DNA of 5,729 bases from Cyanobacteria bacterium UBA11372 (lineage in GTDB: Bacteria; Cyanobacteriota; Cyanobacteriia; Cyanobacteriales; Aerosakkonemataceae): positions 1 through 5,729 of the forward strand of contig DNGG01000531.1 of NCBI GenBank assembly GCA_003486675.1, given 5' to 3'. Shown here piece after piece: positions 1-5,221 of this stretch. Position numbers and translations under genes: made by a program. The notes beneath the pieces are model-generated. The model saw only the letters and a list, made by a program, of their open reading frames with translations, did no database searches and was not told the origin of the DNA. Each line of letters opens with the position of its first letter. The stretch's first letter is position 1.

Positions 1-70
1 TCCTGCATAAAACGATTCTATACACAGCTATTTATTAGACAGTTATGTTATTATTGAACGCAAACGTTTA
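1..70 (+). promoter_or_regulatory. Upstream region of cas12k, probable promoter
   Basis: No gene is visible in these 70 bases. They are AT-rich and include a weak -10-like TATGTT at 44-49 without a convincing -35. An 8-bp palindrome, AAACGTTT (62-69), abuts the first possible start codon. In V-K CASTs cas12k is often repressed by a MerR-type regulator, CvkR, encoded nearby and divergently. If present, that gene would lie left of the window, and this region could hold its operator. That role is inference. Confidence 0.3.
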
Positions 71-79
71 ATGGCAGCT

Positions 80-2002
80 ATGAGCATTATTACAATCCAA
101 TGTCGTTTAGTTGCTAGTGAATCTACCCGCCGCCAACTCTGGGAATTGATGGCAGGCAAAAACACACCCTTAATTAACGAACTACTGGCACAGGTCGCCA
201 ATCACCCCGACTTCCAGATATGGCGACAAAAAGGCAAACTTAACAGCGGTACAGTCAAACAACTTTGTCAGCCACTCAAAACTGACCCCCGCTTCATCGG
301 TCAACCAGCACGGTTTTACACCAGTGCCATTACTGTTGTGAACTACATCTACAAAGCGTGGTTAGCACTGATGCAACGGTTGCAATACCAAATAGAAGGG
401 AAAACCCGCTGGTTAGAAATGCTCAAAAGCGATGCCTTCCTCCTAGAAACCAGCGGTGTCAACGTAGAAACTCTCCGCACCAAAGCCGCTAAAATCTTGG
501 CTCAATATACAGCCCAATCTGAAGCAGCTAAAACCGCACAGCCAAAGAGTAAAACAAAAAAGAAATCCAAAAAATCTAAACCTTCAGATAATCATTCCAG
601 CTTATCTCAAACCCTATTTGAAGCTTACCGCAACACAGAAGACACTCTGACTAGATGCGCTATTATTTACTTGCTTAAAAACGGTTGCAAAGTCAGCAAT
701 CAAGAAGAAGACCCAGAAAAGTTTGCCAAACGTCGCCGTCAAGTTGAAATCCAGATCCAACGACTTACAGAACAATTAATCGCGCGCATCCCCAAAGGTC
801 GAGATTTGACAAACGCCAAGTGGTTGGAGACATTAGCGATCGCAACTTCATACATCCCAGAAAACGAAGCACAAGCCAAATCCTGGCAAGATAACTTACT
901 AAAGAAATCTAGCCTCCTCCCATTCCCTATCAGCTATGAAACCAATGAAGACATGACCTGGTTCAAAAATGCTAAAAATCGGTTTTGTGTCAAATTCAAC
1001 GGCTTGAGCGAACATACCTTTCAAGTGTATTGCGACCAACGTCAATTGCACTGGTTTCAACGTTTTTTAGAAGACCAAAAAATCAAGCAAAACAGCAAAG
1101 ATCAACACTCCAGCAGTCTGTTCGGCCTCCGCAGTGGCAGAATAGCTTGGCAAGAAGGAGAAGGAAAAGGAGAACTTTGGAACCTTCACCATTTAACCCT
1201 ATACTGTTCCGTGGATACCCGCCTCTGGACTGCGGAAGGAACAAAACAAGTAAAAGAAGAAAAAACTACTAAAATCGCCAGTATTATCACCAAAACCAAA
1301 GAGAAAGGCGAACTAAATCAGCAGCAAGAAACCTTTATCAAACGAAAGCATTCCACCCTGGTTAAAATCAACCATCCCTTTCCCCGTCCCAGCCAACCTT
1401 TATATCAGGGGCAAGCTCACATTTTAGTTGGCATTAGTCTAGGTTTGGAAAAACCTGCAACAGTAGCTGTAGTAGATGCGATCGCTCTCAAAGTTATAAC
1501 TTATCGCAGCATCCGACAACTACTAGGTGAAAACTACCAACTACTTAACCGACAGCGGCGACAAAAACAATTGTTATCCCATCAACGCCACAACGCCCAA
1601 AAAGTTGCTGCCTTCAATCAATTTGGAGAATCAGAGTTAGGGCAGTATGTGGATAGATTGCTGGCTAAAGAGATTGTTGCGATCGCCCAAAAATACCAAG
1701 CAGGTAGTATCGTCTTACCGAAACTGGGCGATATGCGCGAGATAGTCCAAAGCGAAATTCAAGCCTTAGCCGAACAAAAATGTCCCGAATATCTAGAAGG
1801 TCAACAAAAATATGCCAAACAGTACCGAATTAGCGTCCACAATTGGAGCTATGGCAGATTAATTGACTGCATTCAGACTCAGGCGGCGAAAATGGGAATT
1901 GCGATTGAAGAAGCAAAACAACCTATCCGAGGTAGTCCCCAGGAAAAAGCTTATGAATTAGCGATCGCTGCTTACAATTCTCGTAGCAGCAAGAATAACT
2001 AG
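80..2002 (+). CDS. cas12k: Cas12k, nuclease-inactive RNA-guided target-binding protein of V-K CAST
   Basis: Cas12k binds the tracrRNA-crRNA pair, recognises a GTN PAM and recruits TniQ, TnsC and TnsB so that the transposon inserts downstream; it does not cut DNA. The 640-residue product matches the 637-residue Scytonema protein nearly end to end (for example the N-terminal ITIQCRL, the LPFPISYETNEDM block, and LGLEKPATVAVVD). Numbering below counts from the upstream ATG at 71. The RuvC-like domain is degenerate: where active Cas12 nucleases have Asp in motif I there is Ser456 (GISLGLEKP), and where they have Glu in motif II there is Pro550 (IVLPKLGD). Motif III near 618-636 (PIRGSPQEKA) also lacks the canonical Asp context. 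A Lys/Ser-rich linker lies at about 154-177. I prefer the ATG at 80 over 71 because known Cas12k proteins begin MSxITIQ; neither start has a clear Shine-Dalgarno. The tracrRNA starts about 30 bp downstream. Confidence 0.97.
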   Translation: MSIITIQCRLVASESTRRQLWELMAGKNTPLINELLAQVANHPDFQIWRQKGKLNSGTVKQLCQPLKTDPRFIGQPARFYTSAITVVNYIYKAWLALMQRLQYQIEGKTRWLEMLKSDAFLLETSGVNVETLRTKAAKILAQYTAQSEAAKTAQPKSKTKKKSKKSKPSDNHSSLSQTLFEAYRNTEDTLTRCAIIYLLKNGCKVSNQEEDPEKFAKRRRQVEIQIQRLTEQLIARIPKGRDLTNAKWLETLAIATSYIPENEAQAKSWQDNLLKKSSLLPFPISYETNEDMTWFKNAKNRFCVKFNGLSEHTFQVYCDQRQLHWFQRFLEDQKIKQNSKDQHSSSLFGLRSGRIAWQEGEGKGELWNLHHLTLYCSVDTRLWTAEGTKQVKEEKTTKIASIITKTKEKGELNQQQETFIKRKHSTLVKINHPFPRPSQPLYQGQAHILVGISLGLEKPATVAVVDAIALKVITYRSIRQLLGENYQLLNRQRRQKQLLSHQRHNAQKVAAFNQFGESELGQYVDRLLAKEIVAIAQKYQAGSIVLPKLGDMREIVQSEIQALAEQKCPEYLEGQQKYAKQYRISVHNWSYGRLIDCIQTQAAKMGIAIEEAKQPIRGSPQEKAYELAIAAYNSRSSKNN

Positions 2003-2033
2003 AAAAATCAGAACCTTGAAAATAGAATAGTAA

Positions 2034-2251
2034 ATAGCGCCGCAGTTCATGCTTTCATTAGCCTCTGAACTGTGAAAAGTGAGGGTTAGTTTGACTGTCG
2101 GAAGATGGTCTTGCTTTCTGACCCTGGTAGCTGCCCACCCCGATGCTGCTATCCCTTGAGGATAGGAATTAGGTGCGCTCCCAGTAATAAGGGTGCGGGT
2201 ATACCGCAGTGGTGGCTACCGAATCACCTCCGACCAAGGAGGAATCCACCC
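2034..2251 (+). ncRNA. V-K CAST tracrRNA
   Basis: This RNA pairs with the CRISPR repeat to load Cas12k. The sequence closely follows the Scytonema tracrRNA, including the conserved CTTGCTTTCTGACCCTGGTAG and GGTGCGCTCCCAG blocks. Stems visible: CAGTTCA/TGAACTG (2043-2049 with 2066-2072), GACTGTC/GATGGTC (2093-2099 with 2104-2110, with G-U pairs), CTATCC/GGATAG (2149-2154 with 2160-2165), a long-range GGTAGC/GCTACC (2126-2131 with 2215-2220), and CCTCC/GGAGG (2227-2231 with 2238-2242). Several of these stems differ in sequence from the Scytonema RNA yet still pair. The anti-repeat AATCCACCC (2243-2251) complements GGGTGGGTT of the array repeat with one G-U pair. CCCACCCC (2134-2141) could also pair with the repeat. 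A -10-like TAGAAT at 2023-2028 fits the start; both ends are approximate. Confidence 0.93.
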
Positions 2252-2455
2252 AATTTATCTTTAACTTGACGGATGAAAGCGGGGGCAAAAAACCCAGGTA
2301 GCCGTCAAAAGTTCAAATCCCTTGTCTACTCTTGGCTTCACGAATTTCGACACTTAGTAATCTTCCATTGTTTCGGGAGATTGAGCAAGAAATTTCGGAG
2401 AGCCGTCAGAAATGCTTCTGAAATACAGTTTAGATAACGGGTCTAGGTGGGAAGA
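2252..2455 (+). other. Structured spacer and leader between tracrRNA and CRISPR array
   Basis: No convincing gene is seen. An inverted repeat TTGACGG/CCGTCAA (2266-2272 with 2302-2308) encloses a GGGGG...CCC inner stem (2281-2285 with 2293-2295). It could be a 3' structure or terminator of the tracrRNA, but no T-run follows. A second perfect hairpin TCAGAA/TTCTGA lies at 2406-2421. The stretch just before the first repeat (TAGATA at 2431-2436, then CTAGGTGGGAAG at 2443-2454) may hold an array promoter or a decayed repeat 3' half. The function of the whole stretch is unassigned. Confidence 0.45.
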
Positions 2456-2642
2456 GTTTCAACGACCATCCCAGCTAGGGGTGGGTTGAAAGGGGGCTGT
2501 TGCTACTCATGTAATTATGCCGATTCAACGTTTCAACGACCATCCCAGCTAGGGGTGGGTTGAAAGCATTGGGACTGCCCTCATCCCGGTTGCGGGTGAA
2601 AGTTTCAACAGCCATCCTGACTGGGATAAGGTGGATTGAAAG
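2456..2642 (+). CRISPR. Short type V-K CRISPR array: two identical repeats, two spacers, then one divergent repeat
   Basis: Repeats 1 (2456-2492) and 2 (2530-2566) are identical 37-mers beginning GTTTCAACGACC and ending GTGGGTTGAAAG. Spacer 1 is 2493-2529 (37 nt) and spacer 2 is 2567-2601 (35 nt). A third, divergent repeat of 41 nt (2602-2642) keeps the ends GTTTCAAC and TTGAAAG and the internal CCATCC and GGTGG, but has a different, longer centre. The repeat termini form an inverted repeat (TTTCAAC/GTTGAAA). The direction of transcription is rightward, set by the tracrRNA anti-repeat pairing with the repeat 3' half. There are no cas1 or cas2 genes nearby, as usual for V-K. I could not assign targets to spacers 1 and 2. 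Confidence 0.95.
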
Positions 2643-2659
2643 GCGCACCTCGTTCGGGA
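2602..2659 (+). ncRNA. Homing crRNA: divergent repeat plus 17-nt guide matching adjacent tRNA-Pro
   Basis: The divergent repeat is followed directly by GCGCACCTCGTTCGGGA (2643-2659), identical over all 17 nt to the tRNA-Pro gene at 2903-2919 on the minus strand. The next base differs (T here, C in the tRNA). The tRNA copy is preceded by GTA, which satisfies the Cas12k GTN PAM. V-K CASTs are known to carry such atypical-repeat, short-match guides for homing to tRNA genes. GGTGGATT in this repeat (2631-2637 with the preceding G) is fully Watson-Crick complementary to AATCCACC of the tracrRNA (2243-2250), so the guide should be usable by Cas12k despite its odd repeat. The mature 3' end is unknown. 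Confidence 0.92.
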
Positions 2660-2738
2660 TTGACAATCTTCAGGCTCAGAATTTCAATATTATGCTGAAA
2701 ATACAGTCAGGTCACTTACTATATCACAAGAGCAGAAG

Positions 2739-2859
2739 TGACACCAATTGTCAACTATGTCAAAACAATTCTTTGATCGCCTCAGTCTGTCAAGAGGTCA
2801 CTAATTTGTCAACAATGACAACAATGTGTCACCACGGACAAATAATTTGACAATCGACA
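2739..2859 (-). repeat. Transposon end with clustered TnsB-type TGTCA/TGACA motifs
   Basis: Within 121 bp there are TGTCA or TGACA pentamers at 2739, 2749, 2758, 2788, 2807, 2816, 2827 and 2848, with variants GGTCAC (2796) and GGACA (2836) and the terminal TCGACA (2854-2859). Read inward on the minus strand the end starts TGTCGATTGTCAAATTATTT, which follows the layout of the Scytonema CAST LE. These are probable TnsB binding sites. The exact terminal base is inferred from the TGT start rule of Tn7-like ends. Confidence 0.85.
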
Positions 2860-2864
2860 TATAC
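2860..2864. repeat. Candidate 5-bp target site duplication TATAC
   Basis: Tn7-like elements duplicate 5 bp of target. If the element ends at 2859, the duplicated bases on this side are TATAC. The second copy would flank the far end outside the window, so this rests only on the boundary call. Confidence 0.4.
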
Positions 2865-2867
2865 CGA

Positions 2868-2941
2868 TCGGGATGACACGATTTGAACGTGCGACCCCCT
2901 CGTCCCGAACGAGGTGCGCTACCAAGCTGCGCTACATCCCG
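2868..2941 (-). tRNA. tRNA-Pro, anticodon CGG
   Basis: A complete 74-nt cloverleaf reads on the minus strand: acceptor CGGGATG/CATCCCG (7 bp), D-stem GCGC/GCGC with loop AGCTTGGTA, anticodon stem CCTCG/CGAGG with loop TTCGGGA (anticodon CGG, Pro), variable GGGTC, T-arm GCACG/CGTGT with loop TTCAAAT, and discriminator A. CCA is not encoded. The gene carries the protospacer and PAM of the CAST homing guide and is intact, because insertion took place 8 bp past its 3' end. Its native downstream sequence, including any terminator, has been displaced by the transposon. Confidence 0.96.
2903..2922 (-). other. CAST homing target: GTA PAM (2920-2922) and 17-nt protospacer (2903-2919)
   Basis: On the minus strand the tRNA reads GTA followed by GCGCACCTCGTTCGGGA, the same 17 nt as the guide at 2643-2659. 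From the first protospacer base (2919) to the last base before the inferred element end (2860) is 60 bp, within the 60-66 bp PAM-to-insertion distance reported for Scytonema CAST. Confidence 0.9.
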
Positions 2942-2962
2942 GATTTAACCTAAAGCCTTTTT

Positions 2963-2968
2963 ATCATA
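2963..2968 (-). promoter_or_regulatory. Candidate -10 of the tRNA-Pro gene
   Basis: On the minus strand TATGAT lies 21 bases upstream of the tRNA 5' end, which would put the transcription start in a short leader. The -35 region at 17-bp spacing is a poor match. Confidence 0.45.
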
Positions 2969-2985
2969 TCACGTTAAAGCAAAAA

Positions 2986-3014
2986 TTCATAAATATCATC
3001 GCCCTTGCTATGAT
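2986..3014 (+). promoter_or_regulatory. Candidate lipA promoter
   Basis: TTCATA (2986-2991, four of six matches to the -35 consensus) is followed after 17 bp by TATGAT (3009-3014, five of six matches to the -10). Transcription would start near 3021, giving a leader of about 43 nt before the GTG start. It lies divergent from the tRNA promoter. Confidence 0.45.
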
Positions 3015-3063
3015 AGAAGCCTTGATGGTAACTCGGTAAAACTTCAGCAGATAGAGGGCAGGC

Positions 3064-3957
3064 GTGGTAGTTAAGCCAGAATGGTTGCGGGTGAAAGCGC
3101 CTCAGTGGGAGCGCGTAGGCAACGTCAAGGAAATTTTGCGGGATTTAGCCCTCAATACCGTTTGCGAAGAGGCGTCTTGTCCCAACATCGGCGAGTGCTT
3201 TAATCACGGTACGGCAACTTTTTTGATTATGGGACCAGCCTGCACTCGCGCTTGTCCCTACTGCGATATTGATTTTGAGAAAAAGCCTAAACCCTTAGAT
3301 GCGACAGAACCACAACGTTTAGCTGAGGCTGTACGGCGGCTAAAGCTCAACCACGTAGTAATTACCTCGGTTAACCGAGATGATTTGCCGGATGGGGGTG
3401 CTTCCCAGTTTGTGCGCTGCATCGAAGCGATTCGCCAAACATCCCCGGGAACGACAATCGAAGTGCTGATTCCCGATTTGTGCGGTAATTGGGCAGCCCT
3501 AGCAGCAATTATTGCGGCTGCGCCAGAGGTACTCAACCATAATACTGAAACAATTCGGCGTCTGTATCGGCGGGTGCGTCCCCAAGGTGATTATGACCGG
3601 ACAATGGAGTTGTTGTTGCGATCGCGCACAATCGCCCCCTGGCTCTACACCAAATCTGGCATCATGGTAGGACTGGGCGAAACCGACGCCGAAGTTCGCG
3701 AAGCGATGCGCGATCTGCGAGCGGTTGATTGCGATATCCTCACGATTGGGCAATACCTCCAACCAAGTCAAAAGCACCTGCAAGTGCAAAACTTTATTCC
3801 CCCTGAGCAATTCGACGCCTGGAGGCAATACGGCGAATCTTTGGGATTTTTACAAGTTGTTGCTTCACCCTTGACAAGAAGCTCATATCATGCTGAGCAA
3901 GTGAGATCCTTAATCGAACGATATCCCCGCCCACGAGCGGTGAGCCAGGTTAATTAG
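3064..3957 (+). CDS. lipA: Lipoyl synthase (radical SAM)
   Basis: LipA inserts two sulfur atoms into an octanoyl chain attached to carrier-protein lysines, making the lipoyl cofactor of pyruvate dehydrogenase and the glycine cleavage system. It is cytoplasmic. The 297-residue length is normal. The auxiliary 4Fe-4S cluster motif is C34-x4-C39-x5-C45 (VCEEASCPNIGEC) and the radical SAM motif is C60-x3-C64-x2-C67 (CTRACPYC). The conserved C-terminal RSSYHA (272-277) supplies the serine ligand of the auxiliary cluster. The motifs VITSVNRDDLPDGG and SGIMVGLGE are also typical. The start is GTG, chosen because AGAGGG (3053-3058) stands 5 bases upstream and because no in-frame ATG precedes the conserved N-terminal region. 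The closest genes are tRNA-Pro (divergent) and gpsA (same strand, 205 bp on). A second lipA elsewhere is common in cyanobacteria and cannot be judged here. Confidence 0.97.
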   Translation: MVVKPEWLRVKAPQWERVGNVKEILRDLALNTVCEEASCPNIGECFNHGTATFLIMGPACTRACPYCDIDFEKKPKPLDATEPQRLAEAVRRLKLNHVVITSVNRDDLPDGGASQFVRCIEAIRQTSPGTTIEVLIPDLCGNWAALAAIIAAAPEVLNHNTETIRRLYRRVRPQGDYDRTMELLLRSRTIAPWLYTKSGIMVGLGETDAEVREAMRDLRAVDCDILTIGQYLQPSQKHLQVQNFIPPEQFDAWRQYGESLGFLQVVASPLTRSSYHAEQVRSLIERYPRPRAVSQVN

Positions 3958-3969
3958 AAATTGCCAGAA

Positions 3970-3995
3970 TGTGCGCAATTGCGCACAAATTTTTT
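3970..3995 (+). terminator. Probable rho-independent terminator of lipA
   Basis: A perfect 18-bp palindrome, TGTGCGCAATTGCGCACA (3970-3987), lies 12 bases after the lipA stop and is followed by AAATTTTTT. The stem of at least 7 bp plus the T-run fits an intrinsic terminator. It is also the first of a series of palindromes, so the terminator role may be incidental. Confidence 0.6.
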
Positions 3996-4003
3996 CGCTC
4001 CTC

Positions 4004-4092
4004 AAAATTTGAGACCAATTGGTCTCAAATTTTGTCTACCATTGGTAGACAAAATTTTCTCTCCTAGCGATTTGAGACCCATGGGTCTCAAA
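4004..4092. repeat. Cluster of long palindromes between lipA and gpsA
   Basis: Three further palindromes follow the one at 3970-3987. A perfect 30-bp palindrome (4004-4033) has core GAGACCAATTGGTCTC. A 15+1+15 inverted repeat (4027-4057) has core GTCTACCATTGGTAGAC and shares the AAATTTT arm of its neighbour. A perfect 22-bp palindrome (4071-4092) has core GAGACCCATGGGTCTC. The linkers (CGCTCCTC at 3996-4003 and CTCTCCTAGCGA at 4059-4070) resemble each other, suggesting a repeated unit. This looks like a dispersed cyanobacterial palindromic element; its function is unknown. Confidence 0.85.
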
Positions 4093-4139
4093 ATTTCCCA
4101 GACTTATCGCTTTACCCTCAGTCATCGGTCAAAAATAAC

Positions 4140-4167
4140 TAATGACTAATGACTCATGACTCATGAC
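4140..4167. repeat. Tandem heptamer repeat (TAATGAC)2(TCATGAC)2 spanning the gpsA start codon
   Basis: Four head-to-tail 7-mers: TAATGAC at 4140 and 4147, TCATGAC at 4154 and 4161. Short tandem heptamers of this type are known in filamentous cyanobacteria. The ATG in the last unit is the gpsA start; each earlier unit also contains an ATG, in rotating frames. Confidence 0.9.
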
Positions 4168-5143
4168 AATCGAAAACCCAAAACCTAAAATAGAAGCAAC
4201 GATCGCTATCCTGGGTGCAGGAGCTTGGGGGACAGCCTTGGCAAACTTGGCAGCAGCAAACGGTCACCGGGTGCGCTTGCGATCGCGTGAATCTTCTGAA
4301 AGTCTGGCAGAAGTTATAGCGGGTGCAGATATTATCCTGTCAGCGGTTTCGATGAAAGGCGTCAGACCCATTGTGGAACTGCTCAAGCCTTTACCGTTAT
4401 CTTGCCACACAATTATCGTCACGGCGACTAAAGGATTAGACCCCTCGACGACTTGTACGCCTTCACAAATTTGGCAAGCGGCGTTTCCCTCCAATCCGGT
4501 GGTAGTTTTGGCGGGACCAAACTTGTCTAAAGAAATTGAACGAGGATTACCGGCGGCGACGGTAGTTGCCAGTACCGATGCAGAAGCAGCTAAAGTCGTG
4601 CAAGCAAGATTGAACTCGACGCGGTTTCGGGTTTACACCAACTCCGATCCTTTGGGTGTAGAGTTGGGGGGGACGCTGAAGAATGTGATAGCGATCGCAG
4701 CAGGTACCTGCGATGGTTTGCAACTGGGAACCAATGCCAAAGCAGCGCTAGTAACCAGGGGATTAGCTGAAATTATTCGCATCGGTACTCATTGGGGGGC
4801 TAAAGCGGACACGTTTTATGGTTTGTCGGGACTAGGAGACTTGTTAGCCACTTGTAACAGTCCTCTGAGCCGCAATTACCAAGTCGGTTATCAACTCGCC
4901 CAAGGCAAGCAACTTCCGGAAATTTTAGCGGCGCTACAGGGGACTGCCGAAGGGGTAAACACTACCGACGTGCTAATTCAACTAGCTAATCAGCAAGGAA
5001 TTTCCGTGCCGATCTCTTATCAAGTTTATCGATTGCTCCAGGGAGAAGTAACGCCCCAAGCGGCTGTAGACGCGCTGATGCTGCGCGATGTTAAGCCGGA
5101 GATTGGGTCATGGGGTTCTCAGGCTACCGCCTGGGAAGGGTAA
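4163..5143 (+). CDS. gpsA: NAD(P)-dependent glycerol-3-phosphate dehydrogenase
   Basis: GpsA reduces dihydroxyacetone phosphate to sn-glycerol-3-phosphate, the backbone of membrane glycerolipids, in the cytoplasm. The 326-residue protein has the N-terminal Rossmann motif GAGAWGTAL (18-26), ATKGLD (88-93), the AGPNLSKEI segment (117-125), the catalytic-lysine motif GGTLKNVIAIAAG with Lys173, KAALVTRGL (193-201) and GLSGLGDLLATC (220-231). The region between the Rossmann loop and SESLAE is short, as in cyanobacterial homologues. The ATG at 4163 is the only usable start before the nucleotide-binding motif. It has no Shine-Dalgarno and sits inside the heptamer repeat. A short frame starting at 4149 ends at TGA 4164-4166, overlapping the gpsA ATG, so coupling is conceivable. 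It follows lipA on the same strand, but the palindromes and probable terminator between them argue against a simple operon. Confidence 0.97.
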   Translation: MTIENPKPKIEATIAILGAGAWGTALANLAAANGHRVRLRSRESSESLAEVIAGADIILSAVSMKGVRPIVELLKPLPLSCHTIIVTATKGLDPSTTCTPSQIWQAAFPSNPVVVLAGPNLSKEIERGLPAATVVASTDAEAAKVVQARLNSTRFRVYTNSDPLGVELGGTLKNVIAIAAGTCDGLQLGTNAKAALVTRGLAEIIRIGTHWGAKADTFYGLSGLGDLLATCNSPLSRNYQVGYQLAQGKQLPEILAALQGTAEGVNTTDVLIQLANQQGISVPISYQVYRLLQGEVTPQAAVDALMLRDVKPEIGSWGSQATAWEG

Positions 5144-5221
5144 TGGGTGATAGGCGAAGAATTTTTTCCCTACTATGACTGAGGATCTATTTGCGGCAAG
5201 ACTAAGTAACAAAAATTAACC

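Larger units (their letters stand above)
1..2859 (+). mobile_element. Type V-K CRISPR-associated transposon (CAST), CRISPR-proximal end, partial
   Basis: This is a Tn7-like element that inserts at sites chosen by an RNA-guided, cleavage-dead Cas12k. Seen here are cas12k, tracrRNA, the array, a homing guide matching the adjacent tRNA, and a transposon end with clustered TGTCA/TGACA motifs finishing at 2859 (TGTCGA read inward on the minus strand). TnsB, TnsC, TniQ and cargo lie outside the window to the left. The end sequence and the nearby CRISPR repeats resemble the end called LE in the Scytonema hofmanni CAST as I recall it. V-K elements insert with LE toward the PAM, which agrees with this end facing the target. 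The right boundary is inferred from the motif pattern and the PAM distance; the other end and its target duplication are not visible. Confidence 0.93.

Noticed and set aside
985..1272. 95-codon frame inside cas12k on the same strand
   Set aside because: Shadow of cas12k in another frame; composition is Arg/Ser-rich, as out-of-frame translations often are.
2310..2321. AGTTCAAATCCC resembling a tRNA T-loop, possibly a tRNA fragment
   Set aside because: The flanking bases do not form a T-stem and no acceptor or anticodon arm is present.
2681..2701. TTTCA/TGAAA inverted repeat after the homing guide as a crRNA terminator
   Set aside because: Only 5 weak base pairs and no T-run.
2475..2850. Overlapping frames on both strands across the CRISPR repeats and transposon end
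   Set aside because: They run through repeats, spacers and TGTCA motifs, have no protein-like features, and are explained by the non-coding elements.
3258..3828. Two minus-strand frames inside lipA
   Set aside because: Antisense shadows of a clearly conserved gene.
3961..4149. 62-codon frame with repeated peptide LRPIGLK/LRPMGLK
   Set aside because: It is written entirely through the palindrome cluster; the peptide repeat is a by-product of the repeated DNA arms and there is no ribosome binding site.
4264..4494. 76-codon minus-strand frame inside gpsA
   Set aside because: Antisense shadow of gpsA.
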